Assembly: GCA_004557565.1 (NCBI GenBank)
Contig: SFGS01000034.1
Coordinates: 1 to 44,904 of the forward strand
Source of the DNA: Bacteroidales bacterium
Lineage (GTDB): Bacteria > Bacteroidota > Bacteroidia > Bacteroidales > Muribaculaceae
Length of the DNA stretch: 44,904 nucleotides
Reading direction: 5' to 3'
Of this stretch, positions 16,509 to 24,681 are shown piece after piece (position 1 is the first letter of the stretch; each line of letters starts with the position of its first letter). The position numbers and the translations under genes are program-made. The notes under the pieces were generated by a model that had not been told where the DNA came from, did no database searches, and was given only the letters and a program-made list of their open reading frames with translations.

Positions 16509-17690
16509 TTACTTGTATTTCTTTGCGATGGCGTGAATGCTCTCGTACATCTTTCGGTCGGTGTCGGTGAGGGTGATGCCACGGCGTGCCATCACGCGCT
16601 CGGCAATGGTGAAAAATCCCTTGAGGTTCACTTCCTTGAAACCGGCATTGCTGCTGCCCTCCATGAACGAAGGCACGAAATTGCGAGGGAATCCGCTGCC
16701 GTGAATGTTCACGCCCACGCCAAGCACGGTGGCGGTGTTGATCATACAGTTCACGCCCGTTTTGCAATGGTCGCCCATAATCAGTCCCACAAACTGGCGG
16801 CCTGTGCGCTCAAATCGCTGCGACGAATAGTTCCAGAGTTTAATTTCGCCATAGTCGTTTTTGAGGTTCGACGCAGTGGTGCCGCCTCCGAGGTTGCACC
16901 ATTCGCCTACCACGGCATCACCGATGAAGCCATCGTGCGCCTTGTTGCTGTAACCGATGAATACGGTGTTCTCCACCTCGCCACCCACTTTGCAGAATGG
17001 GCCGAGGGTGGTGCCTTCGTAGATTTTCGCACCGATTTTCACTTTCGCGTCGTGGCAAGCCGCAAACGGGCCACGAATGCAGGCGCACTCCATAATCTCC
17101 ACATCTTTGCCGATGTAGATAGGGCCTTTTTTCGTGTTGAGGAAAGCGCCGTCGACGCTCGCACCCTCTTCAAGGAAAATTTGGCTGGCATCGCCAATCA
17201 CAGTGGCGGTGTCGGGAATCGGTTGCGACTTGCGGCCTTGGGTGATGAGCGCGAAATCGTCGCAAATCGCCTTGCTGTTGAGTTCGAATATGTCGTAGAG
17301 TTTGTTGATTCTTGATGGTTGCTCGGCAGGAGCGTGGGTTTGGGTGAACTGTCGGTTGTCGAAGTCCTCTGGTTTGCCGTTGAACGCTATCACCTGTTCG
17401 CCATCGATAATCGCCTCGCCTTCGCCAAGCGCAAGCGCCTGTTTTGCCAAAGAGGGGGAGGGGAGCACATGGCCTGCAATCATGAGGTTGGTGCCTTCTG
17501 CCAGCAGCGGGAATTTCTCTTGCAGATATGAGGCGGTAAGCCACGAATATCGTGCTTCACCAAGCATGTTTTGCCATTTTTCGGCAATAGTGGTTACGCC
17601 TATTCTGATTTTAGCGATAGGGCGTGTGTGGGTGAGGGGCAGAAGTTGTCGCCTCGTTTCGTTGTCGTCGAATATGATGATATTTCGCAT
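16509..17690 (-). CDS. GlmU-like sugar nucleotidyltransferase / hexapeptide protein
   Basis: A 393-residue cytosolic protein. The N-terminus (MRNIIIFDDNETRRQLLPLTHTRPIA) resembles the GlmU-related family of Bacteroidetes rather than the GxGTRM loop of classical nucleotidyltransferases. From about residue 165 to 340 there is a left-handed beta-helix with hexapeptide repeats (VIGDAS, VEIMECACIRGP, IGAKIYEGTTLGPFCKVGG, GEWCNLGGGTTASN, GVNCMINTATVLGVGVNIHG). It may transfer an NMP or acyl group to an amino-sugar phosphate; the exact reaction is not fixed by sequence. First gene of a run with an L,D-transpeptidase and an SH3b protein, which suggests a cell-envelope role. Confidence 0.82.
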   Translation of the reverse strand: MRNIIIFDDNETRRQLLPLTHTRPIAKIRIGVTTIAEKWQNMLGEARYSWLTASYLQEKFPLLAEGTNLMIAGHVLPSPSLAKQALALGEGEAIIDGEQVIAFNGKPEDFDNRQFTQTHAPAEQPSRINKLYDIFELNSKAICDDFALITQGRKSQPIPDTATVIGDASQIFLEEGASVDGAFLNTKKGPIYIGKDVEIMECACIRGPFAACHDAKVKIGAKIYEGTTLGPFCKVGGEVENTVFIGYSNKAHDGFIGDAVVGEWCNLGGGTTASNLKNDYGEIKLWNYSSQRFERTGRQFVGLIMGDHCKTGVNCMINTATVLGVGVNIHGSGFPRNFVPSFMEGSSNAGFKEVNLKGFFTIAERVMARRGITLTDTDRKMYESIHAIAKKYK

Positions 17691-17714
17691 GTCGTTTTGA
17701 TTCTATGTATCCCA

Positions 17715-17745
17715 CAAAATTACATTATTTTAATTAAAAATCCAA
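17715..17745 (-). promoter_or_regulatory. Promoter of the GlmU-like/Ldt/SH3b operon
   Basis: On the minus strand TTG (17745-17743), a 20 bp spacer and TAATTTTG (17722-17715); the leader to ATG 17690 would be about 20 nt. Confidence 0.62.
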
Positions 17746-17782
17746 TTTTTGATGCCCATGCCATGAGAGTGACAAACCAAAA

Positions 17783-17810
17783 GCGAGTCCATCATCGCTG
17801 GTGGACTCGC
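17783..17810 (-). terminator. Terminator of the ECF sigma / membrane protein pair
   Basis: A perfect 9 bp stem GCGAGTCCA / TGGACTCGC with a 10 nt loop, followed on the minus strand by TTTTGGTTTG. It lies 24 bp beyond the stop of the gene at 17834. Confidence 0.75.
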
Positions 17811-17833
17811 CCGATAGGTGAATTTATGTTGTG

Positions 17834-18427
17834 TTATTCATTGGTCAATTCGGTGATTTCCTGAATGGCGCTGTCGATGTTTTTCATCGACTTCTTATGG
17901 TAGATGATGCCGCAAATGGTGCCAACTGCTGCACCTATGCAACCACCTATTATTGCTCCGATATTGAAGTCGCTGTCGTCGGCTGCCAGTTCGTACATGA
18001 ACCAGCCAAACCACACCAGCAGAAATGGTGTCACGCCTATCAGCCATTTGTTGCAGAGGGCTTTATAACTCAGCATTTTCTTTTTAGTGGTCACGAGATT
18101 GCCGTTGATCACATCTTCGGGGTTGATGCCCCTTCGGCTGTAAACCGAAACGCCGATGCACACCAGAAGGTAGAGAATCGTGACGATGTTGAATGCCGTC
18201 GATGTCCCTGCTATTTGTAATATGAAATAGTTGATGGGTAAGCATATTGCTGCAATGATGGAGGAAATTTTGCCCTCGCGATTGATTTTCGACAGGCGTT
18301 CGCTCGTCACTTTTCGCATCAACTTTTCGTTGACTATTTCTTGCTCGTTGAGCTTCTGCTTGAGCAGGCACAGCTGGTTTCGCATCTCGTTCAGCTCCTG
18401 TATGTTGTTGTCGTTGATTTCGTTCAT
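17834..18427 (-). CDS. Membrane protein paired with an ECF sigma factor
   Basis: A 197-residue protein not recognised as a named family. Residues about 5-45 are charged and heptad-like (LNEMRNQLCLLKQKLNEQEI), predicting a cytosolic coiled coil. Four hydrophobic segments follow: about 54-74, 79-96, 128-147 and 155-175 (the last glycine-rich, GAIIGGCIGAAVGTICGIIY), then a short charged tail. It starts 13 bp after the stop of the sigma factor gene and shares its terminator. The position suggests that it controls or is controlled by the sigma factor, but no zinc-binding anti-sigma motif or FecR domain is visible, so the anti-sigma idea is only an inference. Confidence 0.75.
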   Translation of the reverse strand: MNEINDNNIQELNEMRNQLCLLKQKLNEQEIVNEKLMRKVTSERLSKINREGKISSIIAAICLPINYFILQIAGTSTAFNIVTILYLLVCIGVSVYSRRGINPEDVINGNLVTTKKKMLSYKALCNKWLIGVTPFLLVWFGWFMYELAADDSDFNIGAIIGGCIGAAVGTICGIIYHKKSMKNIDSAIQEITELTNE

Positions 18428-18440
18428 GATTGTGCAAATT

Positions 18441-18920
18441 TTAGTCTTTGGTCATCTGTTTGAGTTGCTCTTTGATGCGGAAAAGTCGCACCGACACTTG
18501 TTTTGAGGTGATGCCCACCACAGCCGCTATCTCGTCGTAGCTCATATTCTCCAGCCACAGCAGCACGATGGCGCGGTCGAAGTAGCGCAGTTTTGATATG
18601 CGCTCTTTGAGCATATTCACTTGTCGGGTGTTAGCATCGCTGTCCTCAAACAGGTTGATGTCCATGGTCAGCGGCACGGTCTTCATCTTCTTCTTGCGGT
18701 CGGCAGAGATGCAGGTGTTGAGCGTGATGCGCCAAATCCACGTTTTCATACTGCTGTTGCCCTTGAACGAGGGCAGGCCTTGCCACACCTTTACAAGTGT
18801 TTCCTGAAATAGGTCGTTCACCTCGTCGGGGTCGTTTGAGTACATGTAGCACACCGAATAGATGGTGCTTTTGTGCTCATCTACGATTTTCTTAAATTCT
18901 GATTCTAACGATTTCGTCAT
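18441..18920 (-). CDS. ECF-type RNA polymerase sigma factor (sigma-70 family)
   Basis: A 159-residue two-domain sigma factor. Region 2 is at about 10-80 (IYSVCYMYSNDPDEVNDLFQETLVKVW, then KTWIWRITLNTCI) and region 4 at about 105-155 (RAIVLLWLENMSYDEIAAVVGITSKQVSVRLFRIKEQL), with a helix-turn-helix. Regions 1 and 3 are absent, as expected for the ECF group. Start ATG 18920 is preferred to the in-frame TTG at 18941. A -7 box TACATTTG lies at 18974-18967. The next gene codes for a four-helix membrane protein, replacing the usual anti-sigma factor. Confidence 0.92.
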   Translation of the reverse strand: MTKSLESEFKKIVDEHKSTIYSVCYMYSNDPDEVNDLFQETLVKVWQGLPSFKGNSSMKTWIWRITLNTCISADRKKKMKTVPLTMDINLFEDSDANTRQVNMLKERISKLRYFDRAIVLLWLENMSYDEIAAVVGITSKQVSVRLFRIKEQLKQMTKD

Positions 18921-18966
18921 TGTTCGTTTTTGCGTCTTCAACGCTGGTTTGTTTGCACATTTGACG

Positions 18967-19002
18967 CAAATGTAATGTAAAAACTACATTATGGCTTCAA
19001 AA
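18967..19002 (-). promoter_or_regulatory. Possible promoter of the sigma factor pair
   Basis: On the minus strand a -7 box TACATTTG (18974-18967) is preceded by TTTTG (19002-18998) with a 23 bp spacer, longer than usual. It overlaps the upstream region of rfbC, so the two divergent promoters share this ~60 bp. Confidence 0.4.
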
Positions 19003-19018
19003 TTCTTTATATTTTTTG

Positions 19019-19026
19019 TAATTTTG
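19019..19026 (+). promoter_or_regulatory. -7 box of rfbC
   Basis: TAATTTTG fits the Bacteroidetes -7 consensus and lies 33 bp before the rfbC ATG. No good -33 box was found at the proper distance. Confidence 0.4.
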
Positions 19027-19059
19027 TATTCAGAATACTCAGTTTACACATTAATATAT

Positions 19060-19605
19060 ATGGAATTTATAAAACAGCATATTGAAGGCGTTTGGGTGAT
19101 TCAACCCAAGCGATTTGGCGATGCCCGTGGCTACTTCTCCGAAACATTTAAATTGGAAGAATTTCGCAAGCATGTGGGCGATGTAGAGTTTGTTCAAGAC
19201 AATGAGTCGTTTTCCACTTATGGCGTGCTTCGTGGACTACATTTCCAGAAAGGCGAGTTCAGCCAGGCGAAACTTGTGCGCGTGTCGCGCGGCAGGGTGC
19301 TCGACGTGGCGGTGGATTTGCGAGGCGGCAGTCCCACTTACGGCGAGCATGTGGCTGTGGAACTCACCGCGGAGAAGGGCAACCAACTCTTCATTCCACG
19401 TGGGTTTGCCCACGGTTTCGTGGTGCTCTCCGATGAGGCGCAATTTCAGTATAAAGTAGATAATGTGTATGCCCCACAAAGCGAGGCTACACTCAAGTTC
19501 GACGATCCGGCATTGGGCATCGACTGGCAAGTGCCCTTCGAAAAAGTGCTTTTAAGCGCAAAAGACAAGGAAGGAATGCTGCTTTCGGCTATTAAACCTT
19601 TTTAA
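19060..19605 (+). CDS. rfbC: dTDP-4-dehydrorhamnose 3,5-epimerase
   Basis: Epimerises dTDP-4-keto-6-deoxyglucose at C3 and C5 in dTDP-L-rhamnose synthesis. The 181-residue cupin protein has the substrate-binding arginine and RGLHFQ segment (near residues 56-61, with the catalytic His), the VDLRGGSPTYG strand, FIPRGFAHGFVVLS, and the tyrosine-containing Y-K-V-D-N-V-Y segment. Length is normal. ATG 19060 gives MEFIKQHIEGVW; the longer reading from 18991 would cross the -7 box. No other rhamnose genes (rfbA, B, D) are adjacent in this window. Confidence 0.94.
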   Translation: MEFIKQHIEGVWVIQPKRFGDARGYFSETFKLEEFRKHVGDVEFVQDNESFSTYGVLRGLHFQKGEFSQAKLVRVSRGRVLDVAVDLRGGSPTYGEHVAVELTAEKGNQLFIPRGFAHGFVVLSDEAQFQYKVDNVYAPQSEATLKFDDPALGIDWQVPFEKVLLSAKDKEGMLLSAIKPF

Positions 19606-19633
19606 ATTCGGTTAAAATCCTTTAAAACCGCAT

Positions 19634-19671
19634 AATCGGGGGCATTGTTTGCTCCCGATTTCTTGTTTTTG
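19634..19671 (+). terminator. Terminator of rfbC
   Basis: Stem AATCGGGGGC (19634-19643) with GCTCCCGATT (19651-19660), ten pairs including one G-U, 7 nt loop, followed by TCTTGTTTTTG. Confidence 0.85.
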
Positions 19672-19744
19672 CGGAATGCCGTTTTGTGCAGCTCTGAGGG
19701 TAAAATGTGACTGTGAAAAAATATTGCAATTAATCGCTAAAACA

Positions 19745-19776
19745 TTTGGTTATTAGCGAATTAATGCGTAACTTTG
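19745..19776 (+). promoter_or_regulatory. Main promoter of the ribosomal protein gene run
   Basis: TTTG at 19745-19748, a 20 bp spacer and TAACTTTG at 19769-19776, a full consensus. The leader to rpsL would be about 140 nt and has no ORF. The whole 19606-19918 gap therefore holds the rfbC terminator, this promoter and the leader; no other structure was convincing. Confidence 0.85.
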
Positions 19777-19918
19777 CATCGCTTTTGGGCTCATTGCGCC
19801 CTGTTGGTGCCTCTAACTATTTGGTTTAGTGGGTGTTAAATGTGTGCGATGTGTCGGTAAAGTTAAAACCAATTTATTGTAAAACTATATTTTAAAAAAC
19901 AAGTAAAACAGAACTAAG

Positions 19919-20293
19919 ATGCCTACAATTCAGCAATTAGTAAGAAAAGGCCGTACAACTCTGGAAGCTACCAGCAAGTCACCTGCATTGGATTCTTGCC
20001 CACAGCGTCGCGGTGTGTGCGTGCGTGTTTACACCACCACCCCTAAGAAGCCTAATTCGGCAATGCGTAAAGTTGCGCGTGTGAGATTGACCAATGGTAA
20101 AGAGGTGAACTCTTACATTCCAGGTGAAGGTCACAACCTTCAGGAACACTCTATCGTAATGGTTCGTGGCGGTCGTGTTAAAGACCTTCCAGGTGTTCGC
20201 TATCACATCGTGCGTGGTACACTCGATACCGCTGGTGTGGCTGGCCGCACACAACGTCGTTCTAAATACGGTGCAAAGCGTCCTAAAAAATAA
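19919..20293 (+). CDS. rpsL: Ribosomal protein uS12
   Basis: 124 residues, the usual length. Decoding-centre protein of the 30S subunit. The loops TTPKKPNSAMRKV and GGRVKDLPGVRYH, sites of streptomycin-resistance mutations in other bacteria, carry the wild-type lysines. First gene of the str-type cluster; a 167 bp gap separates it from rpsG. Confidence 0.98.
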   Translation: MPTIQQLVRKGRTTLEATSKSPALDSCPQRRGVCVRVYTTTPKKPNSAMRKVARVRLTNGKEVNSYIPGEGHNLQEHSIVMVRGGRVKDLPGVRYHIVRGTLDTAGVAGRTQRRSKYGAKRPKK

Positions 20294-20460
20294 TCAGACG
20301 ACCTAATTTCTTACAAAACAACAAACAAATTTTAAAACTTAGTTTTTGATTTTATTGGATTGATGATTTTTCATGGTTGAGTAAATGGCTATAGAGATGG
20401 CCGTTGAAGAACAAAGATGCAACAACCAAGCGGACAAAAACTACAACGTAATTTTTAACA
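20294..20460 (+). promoter_or_regulatory. rpsL-rpsG intercistronic region, possible S7 control site
   Basis: This is the longest gap in the ribosomal gene run. It contains TGGTTG at 20374-20379 and its complement CAACCA at 20423-20428, enclosing a region with GGC/GCC pairing. In E. coli the S12-S7 intercistronic RNA is the binding site for the S7 repressor, so an equivalent role is plausible, but the structure here is modest. Confidence 0.35.
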
Positions 20461-20937
20461 ATGAGAAAGGCTAAGCCAAAAAAAAGGATCATTCTTCCAG
20501 ATCCTAAATTCGGTGATGTGAGCGTAACAAAGTTCGTAAATCACCTCATGTTTGATGGTAAGAAGAACACCTCTTACCGTATCTTCTACACAGCTCTCGA
20601 CCTCGTAGGTCAGAAGATGGCTAAAGAAGAAAAGACACCTCTCGAAATTTGGAAAAACGCACTTGAAAAAGTTACTCCTCAAGTGGAAGTGAAGTCACGC
20701 CGTATCGGTGGTGCAACCTTCCAGGTGCCAACAGAAATCCGTGCCGACCGTAAGGAGTCAATATCAATGAAAAATCTTATCATTTTCGCACGCAAGCGTG
20801 GCGGCAAGACCATGGCCGACAAACTCGCTGCTGAAATCATGGATGCTTACAACGAGCAAGGCGGCGCATTCAAGCGTAAAGAAGATATGCACCGCATGGC
20901 AGAAGCTAACCGCGCATTCGCTCACTTTAGATTTTAA
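20461..20937 (+). CDS. rpsG: Ribosomal protein uS7
   Basis: 158 residues, typical for S7. 30S head protein and primary 16S rRNA binder. Begins MRKAKPKKRIILPDP, with the core FVNHLMFDGKK and the C-terminal AHFRF. Followed 19 bp later by fusA. Confidence 0.97.
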   Translation: MRKAKPKKRIILPDPKFGDVSVTKFVNHLMFDGKKNTSYRIFYTALDLVGQKMAKEEKTPLEIWKNALEKVTPQVEVKSRRIGGATFQVPTEIRADRKESISMKNLIIFARKRGGKTMADKLAAEIMDAYNEQGGAFKRKEDMHRMAEANRAFAHFRF

Positions 20938-20956
20938 TTGATATAACGTATAAAAG

Positions 20957-23029
20957 ATGAAAGCAACAGACGCTAACCTGAAATTTACGCGTAATATCGG
21001 CATCATGGCTCATATCGATGCTGGTAAGACAACAACTTCTGAACGTATTCTTTACTACACCGGTTTGACTCACAAGATTGGTGAGGTGCACGATGGTGCG
21101 GCTACTATGGACTGGATGGAGCAGGAGCAAGAACGTGGTATCACTATCACCTCTGCCGCTACTACTGCATTCTGGAAATATAATGACCAAAAATATAAAA
21201 TCAACTTGATCGACACCCCAGGACACGTTGACTTCACTGTGGAAGTGGAACGTTCACTCCGTGTGCTCGATGGTACCATTGCCACTTTCTGTGCAGTAGG
21301 TGGTGTGGAACCTCAGTCTGAAACCGTATGGCGTCAGGCCGACAAGTATAATGTTCCTCGTGTGGCTTATGTCAACAAGATGGACCGCTCAGGTGCCAAC
21401 TTCCTTGAAGTGGCTCGCCAAATGAAGGAACTCCTCGGTGCAAATCCTTGCCCAATTCAACTCCCTATCGGTGCTGAAGACACTTTAATGGGTGCACACT
21501 ACGTGCTGGAAGATATTCCAGAAAACATGCTCGAGGAATGTAAACAATATCGCGACAAGATGCTTGAGACTATCGCTGAATTCGACGAAGAATTGATGGT
21601 TAAGTATTTCGACGACCCTGACACTATCACTGAAGAAGAAATCAAACGCGCACTCCGTGCTGCTACTTTGAAGATGGAAATCGTGCCAATGCTTTGCGGT
21701 AGCTCATTCAAGAACAAGGGTGTTCAGCTCCTTCTTGATGCAGTTTGCGCATACTTGCCAAGCCCATCCGACACTGCGGAAGTGGTAGGTCACGCTTATG
21801 GCAATCCCGACAAGCAAGTTTCACGTAAGCCTCTCTTCGAAGAACCTATGTGTGCTCTTGCATTCAAGATTGCAACTGACCCATACGTTGGCCGTTTGGT
21901 ATTCTTCCGTGTTTACTCAGGTCAAATTGATGCTGGTTCTTACGTGTTCAACTCTCGCTCTGGTAAGAAGGAACGTATTTCACGCCTCTTCCAAATGCAC
22001 TCTAACAAGCAGAACCCTATGGAAACTATTGGCTGCGGTGATATCGGTGCAGGTGTTGGTTTCAAGGATATCCGCACAGGTGATACCCTCTGCGCAGAAG
22101 ATGCACCAATCGTGCTCGAAGCTATGGACTTCCCAGATCCAGTGCTTGGTATCGCAGTTGAACCTAAGACTCAAAAAGACCTCGACCGTCTCGACCAAGG
22201 TTTGCAGAAGCTTGCTGAAGAAGACCCAACCTTCCAAGTTGAATCTAACGAAGAAACCGGCCAAACCATTATTCGTGGTATGGGTGAGCTTCACCTCGAC
22301 ATCATCATCGACCGTCTGCGTCGTGAATTCAAGGTTGAATGTAACCAAGGTCGTCCACAAGTTACCTACAAGGAAGCTATCACCAAGCCAGTTGAACTCC
22401 GTGAAGTGTTCAAGAAGCAATCTGGTGGTCGTGGTAAGTTCGCTGACATCATCTGCCGCGTAGAGCCAGTTGATGAAGGTTTCGAAGGCAACCTCCAATT
22501 CATCGACGAGGTGAAGGGTGGTGATATTCCAAAGGAATTCATCCCATCAATCCAAAAGGGTTTCCTCGCAGCAATGAAGAATGGTGTGCTCGCTGGCTAT
22601 CCAGTAGAACAACTCAAGGTTACTGTGATTTCTGGTTCGTTCCACCCAGTTGACTCTGACCAACTTTCATTCGAACTCTGTGCACAACAGGCATTCAAGA
22701 AAGCTTGCGCTCAAGCTGGTCCAGTGCTCATGGAACCAATCATGAAGGTAGAAGTTGTTACTCCAGAAGAAAGCATGGGCGACGTGATTGGCGATATGAA
22801 CAAGCGTCGTGGCCAAGTTGAAGGCATGGAAACCAGCCGCAGCGGTGCCCGCATCGTTAAGGCAACTGCTCCACTTGCTGAAATGTTCGGCTATGTAACA
22901 GCATTGCGTACAATCACTTCAGGTCGTGCTACCAGCACAATGTCCTTCTCTCACTACGCTCAGGTAAGCCACTCTATCGCAGAAAAGGTGCTTACTGAAG
23001 TTAAGGGTAACGTTAACTTGTTGAAATAA
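20957..23029 (+). CDS. fusA: Elongation factor G, with an internal gap of about 18 residues
   Basis: GTPase that drives translocation. Domain I motifs are intact: AHIDAGKTT (P-loop), RGITITSAATT (switch I), DTPGHVDF (switch II), NKMD and CGSSFKNKG. Domains II-V follow, including GMGELHLDIIIDRL and the domain IV region SFHPVDSDQ. The protein is 690 residues, against 704 in E. coli. The shortfall is at residues about 174-182 (DNA near 21478-21490), where GAED is followed directly by TLMGAHYVLEDIP; relatives have about 18 more residues here (the GVVDLxKMKAIxW segment). The reading frame is kept. Whether this is real or an assembly loss is discussed in the findings. Confidence 0.95.
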   Translation: MKATDANLKFTRNIGIMAHIDAGKTTTSERILYYTGLTHKIGEVHDGAATMDWMEQEQERGITITSAATTAFWKYNDQKYKINLIDTPGHVDFTVEVERSLRVLDGTIATFCAVGGVEPQSETVWRQADKYNVPRVAYVNKMDRSGANFLEVARQMKELLGANPCPIQLPIGAEDTLMGAHYVLEDIPENMLEECKQYRDKMLETIAEFDEELMVKYFDDPDTITEEEIKRALRAATLKMEIVPMLCGSSFKNKGVQLLLDAVCAYLPSPSDTAEVVGHAYGNPDKQVSRKPLFEEPMCALAFKIATDPYVGRLVFFRVYSGQIDAGSYVFNSRSGKKERISRLFQMHSNKQNPMETIGCGDIGAGVGFKDIRTGDTLCAEDAPIVLEAMDFPDPVLGIAVEPKTQKDLDRLDQGLQKLAEEDPTFQVESNEETGQTIIRGMGELHLDIIIDRLRREFKVECNQGRPQVTYKEAITKPVELREVFKKQSGGRGKFADIICRVEPVDEGFEGNLQFIDEVKGGDIPKEFIPSIQKGFLAAMKNGVLAGYPVEQLKVTVISGSFHPVDSDQLSFELCAQQAFKKACAQAGPVLMEPIMKVEVVTPEESMGDVIGDMNKRRGQVEGMETSRSGARIVKATAPLAEMFGYVTALRTITSGRATSTMSFSHYAQVSHSIAEKVLTEVKGNVNLLK

Positions 23030-23047
23030 TTTTATTCATAATACAAT

Positions 23048-23353
23048 ATGAACCAAAAAATCAGAATTAAATTAAAATCTTACGATCACAACTTGGTTGA
23101 CAAGTCAGCTGAGAAGATTGTTAAGACTGTGAAGTCTACTGGTGCTGTGGTAAGCGGTCCTATTCCTCTGCCAACCCACAAGCGCATCTTCACTGTAAAC
23201 CGTTCGACTTTCGTAAACAAAAAGTCACGTGAACAATTCCAACTCTCTGCTTACAAGCGTCTCATCGACATCTACAGCTCTACAGCTAAGACTGTTGACG
23301 CGCTCATGAAGCTTGAGTTGCCAAGCGGTGTTGAAGTAGAAATTAAAGTCTAG
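23048..23353 (+). CDS. rpsJ: Ribosomal protein uS10
   Basis: 101 residues, normal length. 30S head protein and NusE partner in antitermination. Contains GPIPLPTHKRIFTV and the C-terminal LPSGVEVEIKV. In many bacteria it begins the S10 operon; here it follows fusA by only 18 bp and no promoter is evident. Confidence 0.97.
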   Translation: MNQKIRIKLKSYDHNLVDKSAEKIVKTVKSTGAVVSGPIPLPTHKRIFTVNRSTFVNKKSREQFQLSAYKRLIDIYSSTAKTVDALMKLELPSGVEVEIKV

Positions 23354-23421
23354 GAGTTAATCAACTCTCGTGTTAATCAAAACAAAGTGATTCTAAGTAA
23401 ATTTTTTAAAAATTAAGAGAA

Positions 23422-24039
23422 ATGCCAGGATTATTAGGAAAGAAAATCGGAATGACATCCGTATTCAGTGCCGACGGTAAGAACGTACCGTGCACTGTTA
23501 TCGAAGTAGGTCCTTGTGTAGTTACTCAGGTGAAAACTGTTGAAAAAGACGGCTATGCTGCTATTCAGTTGGGCTATCAGGAAAAAACTGCTAAGCACAC
23601 CAACAAGCCAGAGGCTGGTCACTTCAAGAAAGCCGGTGTTAACCCACAACGCCACTTGGCCGAGTTCAAAGATTTTGATGGTGAGTACAAACTTGGTGAT
23701 ACTATCACTGTAGATTTGTTCAGCGATGCCTCATTTGTCGATGTAATCGGTACTTCAAAAGGTAAAGGTTTCCAAGGTGTTGTAAAACGCCATGGTTTCG
23801 GTGGTGTAGGTCAGACTACTCACGGTCAGCACAACCGTCTTCGTGCTCCAGGTTCTATCGGTGCTTGTTCTTACCCTGCAAAGGTGTTCAAGGGCATGCG
23901 CATGGCTGGACACATGGGTGCAGAACGTGTAACTGTTCAAAATTTACAGATTATTAAGGTTATGCCTGAGAACAATGTACTCGTAGTTAAGGGTAGCGTT
24001 CCAGGTGCTAAAGGTTCAATTTTATCAATCGTTAAGTAA
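23422..24039 (+). CDS. rplC: Ribosomal protein uL3
   Basis: 205 residues. 50S assembly initiator that reaches toward the peptidyl-transferase centre. Starts MPGLLGKKIGMTSVF; the central loop has KGFQGVVKRHGFGG and LRAPGSIGACSYPAKVFKG. E. coli has a methylated glutamine at the position where this loop reads ACSY, so that modification is not expected. The stop codon overlaps the rplD start by one base. Confidence 0.97.
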   Translation: MPGLLGKKIGMTSVFSADGKNVPCTVIEVGPCVVTQVKTVEKDGYAAIQLGYQEKTAKHTNKPEAGHFKKAGVNPQRHLAEFKDFDGEYKLGDTITVDLFSDASFVDVIGTSKGKGFQGVVKRHGFGGVGQTTHGQHNRLRAPGSIGACSYPAKVFKGMRMAGHMGAERVTVQNLQIIKVMPENNVLVVKGSVPGAKGSILSIVK

Positions 24040-24662
24040 TGGAACTCGCAGTATATAACATCAAAGGAGAAGACACCGGGAAGAAGGTAACACTCAACGA
24101 CGAAGTTTTCGCTCTCGCCGAACCAAACGAGCACGCCGTATATCTCGATGTTAAGCAATACCTCGCTAACCAGCGCCAAGGTACACATAAAGCTAAGGAA
24201 AGAAGTGAAGTTTCAGGTTCTACCAAAAAGCTCGGTCGCCAAAAAGGTGGTGGCGGTGCTCGCCGTGGTGATATCAACTCACCAGTGTTGGTAGGTGGTG
24301 GTCGCGTGTTCGGTCCACGTCCTCGTAACTACAGCTTTAAGTTGAACAAGAAAGTTAAGGCTCTCGCTCGCCGTTCCGCTCTCACCTTCAAGGCTCAGGG
24401 TGGTCAGATTGTGGTAGTGGAAGACTTTAACTTTGAGGCTCCAAAAACTAAAGAATTCGTAAACTTTGCTAAAAATATTAAAGTTTACGGTGAAAAGACT
24501 GTTCTCGTTTTGCCATCTCAAAATAAGAACGTATATTTGTCCGCTCGAAATATTGAGAAGACTTTTGTAATTACTGCTGCTGAGCTGAACACCTATCGCA
24601 TTCTTGACAACAAGAAGCTGGTGGTCACCGAAAGCAGTGTGGCTGTATTAAACAACTTTTAA
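24039..24662 (+). CDS. rplD: Ribosomal protein uL4
   Basis: 207 residues. 50S protein with a long loop lining the exit tunnel (KLGRQKGGGGARRGDINSPV, near residues 65-84). In E. coli L4 is also the S10-operon repressor. Overlaps the rplC stop (TAATG), indicating translational coupling. Confidence 0.97.
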   Translation: MELAVYNIKGEDTGKKVTLNDEVFALAEPNEHAVYLDVKQYLANQRQGTHKAKERSEVSGSTKKLGRQKGGGGARRGDINSPVLVGGGRVFGPRPRNYSFKLNKKVKALARRSALTFKAQGGQIVVVEDFNFEAPKTKEFVNFAKNIKVYGEKTVLVLPSQNKNVYLSARNIEKTFVITAAELNTYRILDNKKLVVTESSVAVLNNF

Positions 24663-24665
24663 TTT

Positions 24666-24675
24666 AAGGAGGTAA
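24666..24675 (+). promoter_or_regulatory. Strong Shine-Dalgarno sequence before rplW
   Basis: AAGGAGGTAA lies seven bases before the rplW ATG at 24682. Most genes in this window have no such sequence, so this one stands out, with a similar one before rplF. Confidence 0.8.
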
Positions 24676-24681
24676 CAGATA

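Noticed and set aside
19919..20293. Streptomycin-resistance changes in rpsL
   Set aside because: The lysines in PKKPNS and GRVKDLPG are wild type.
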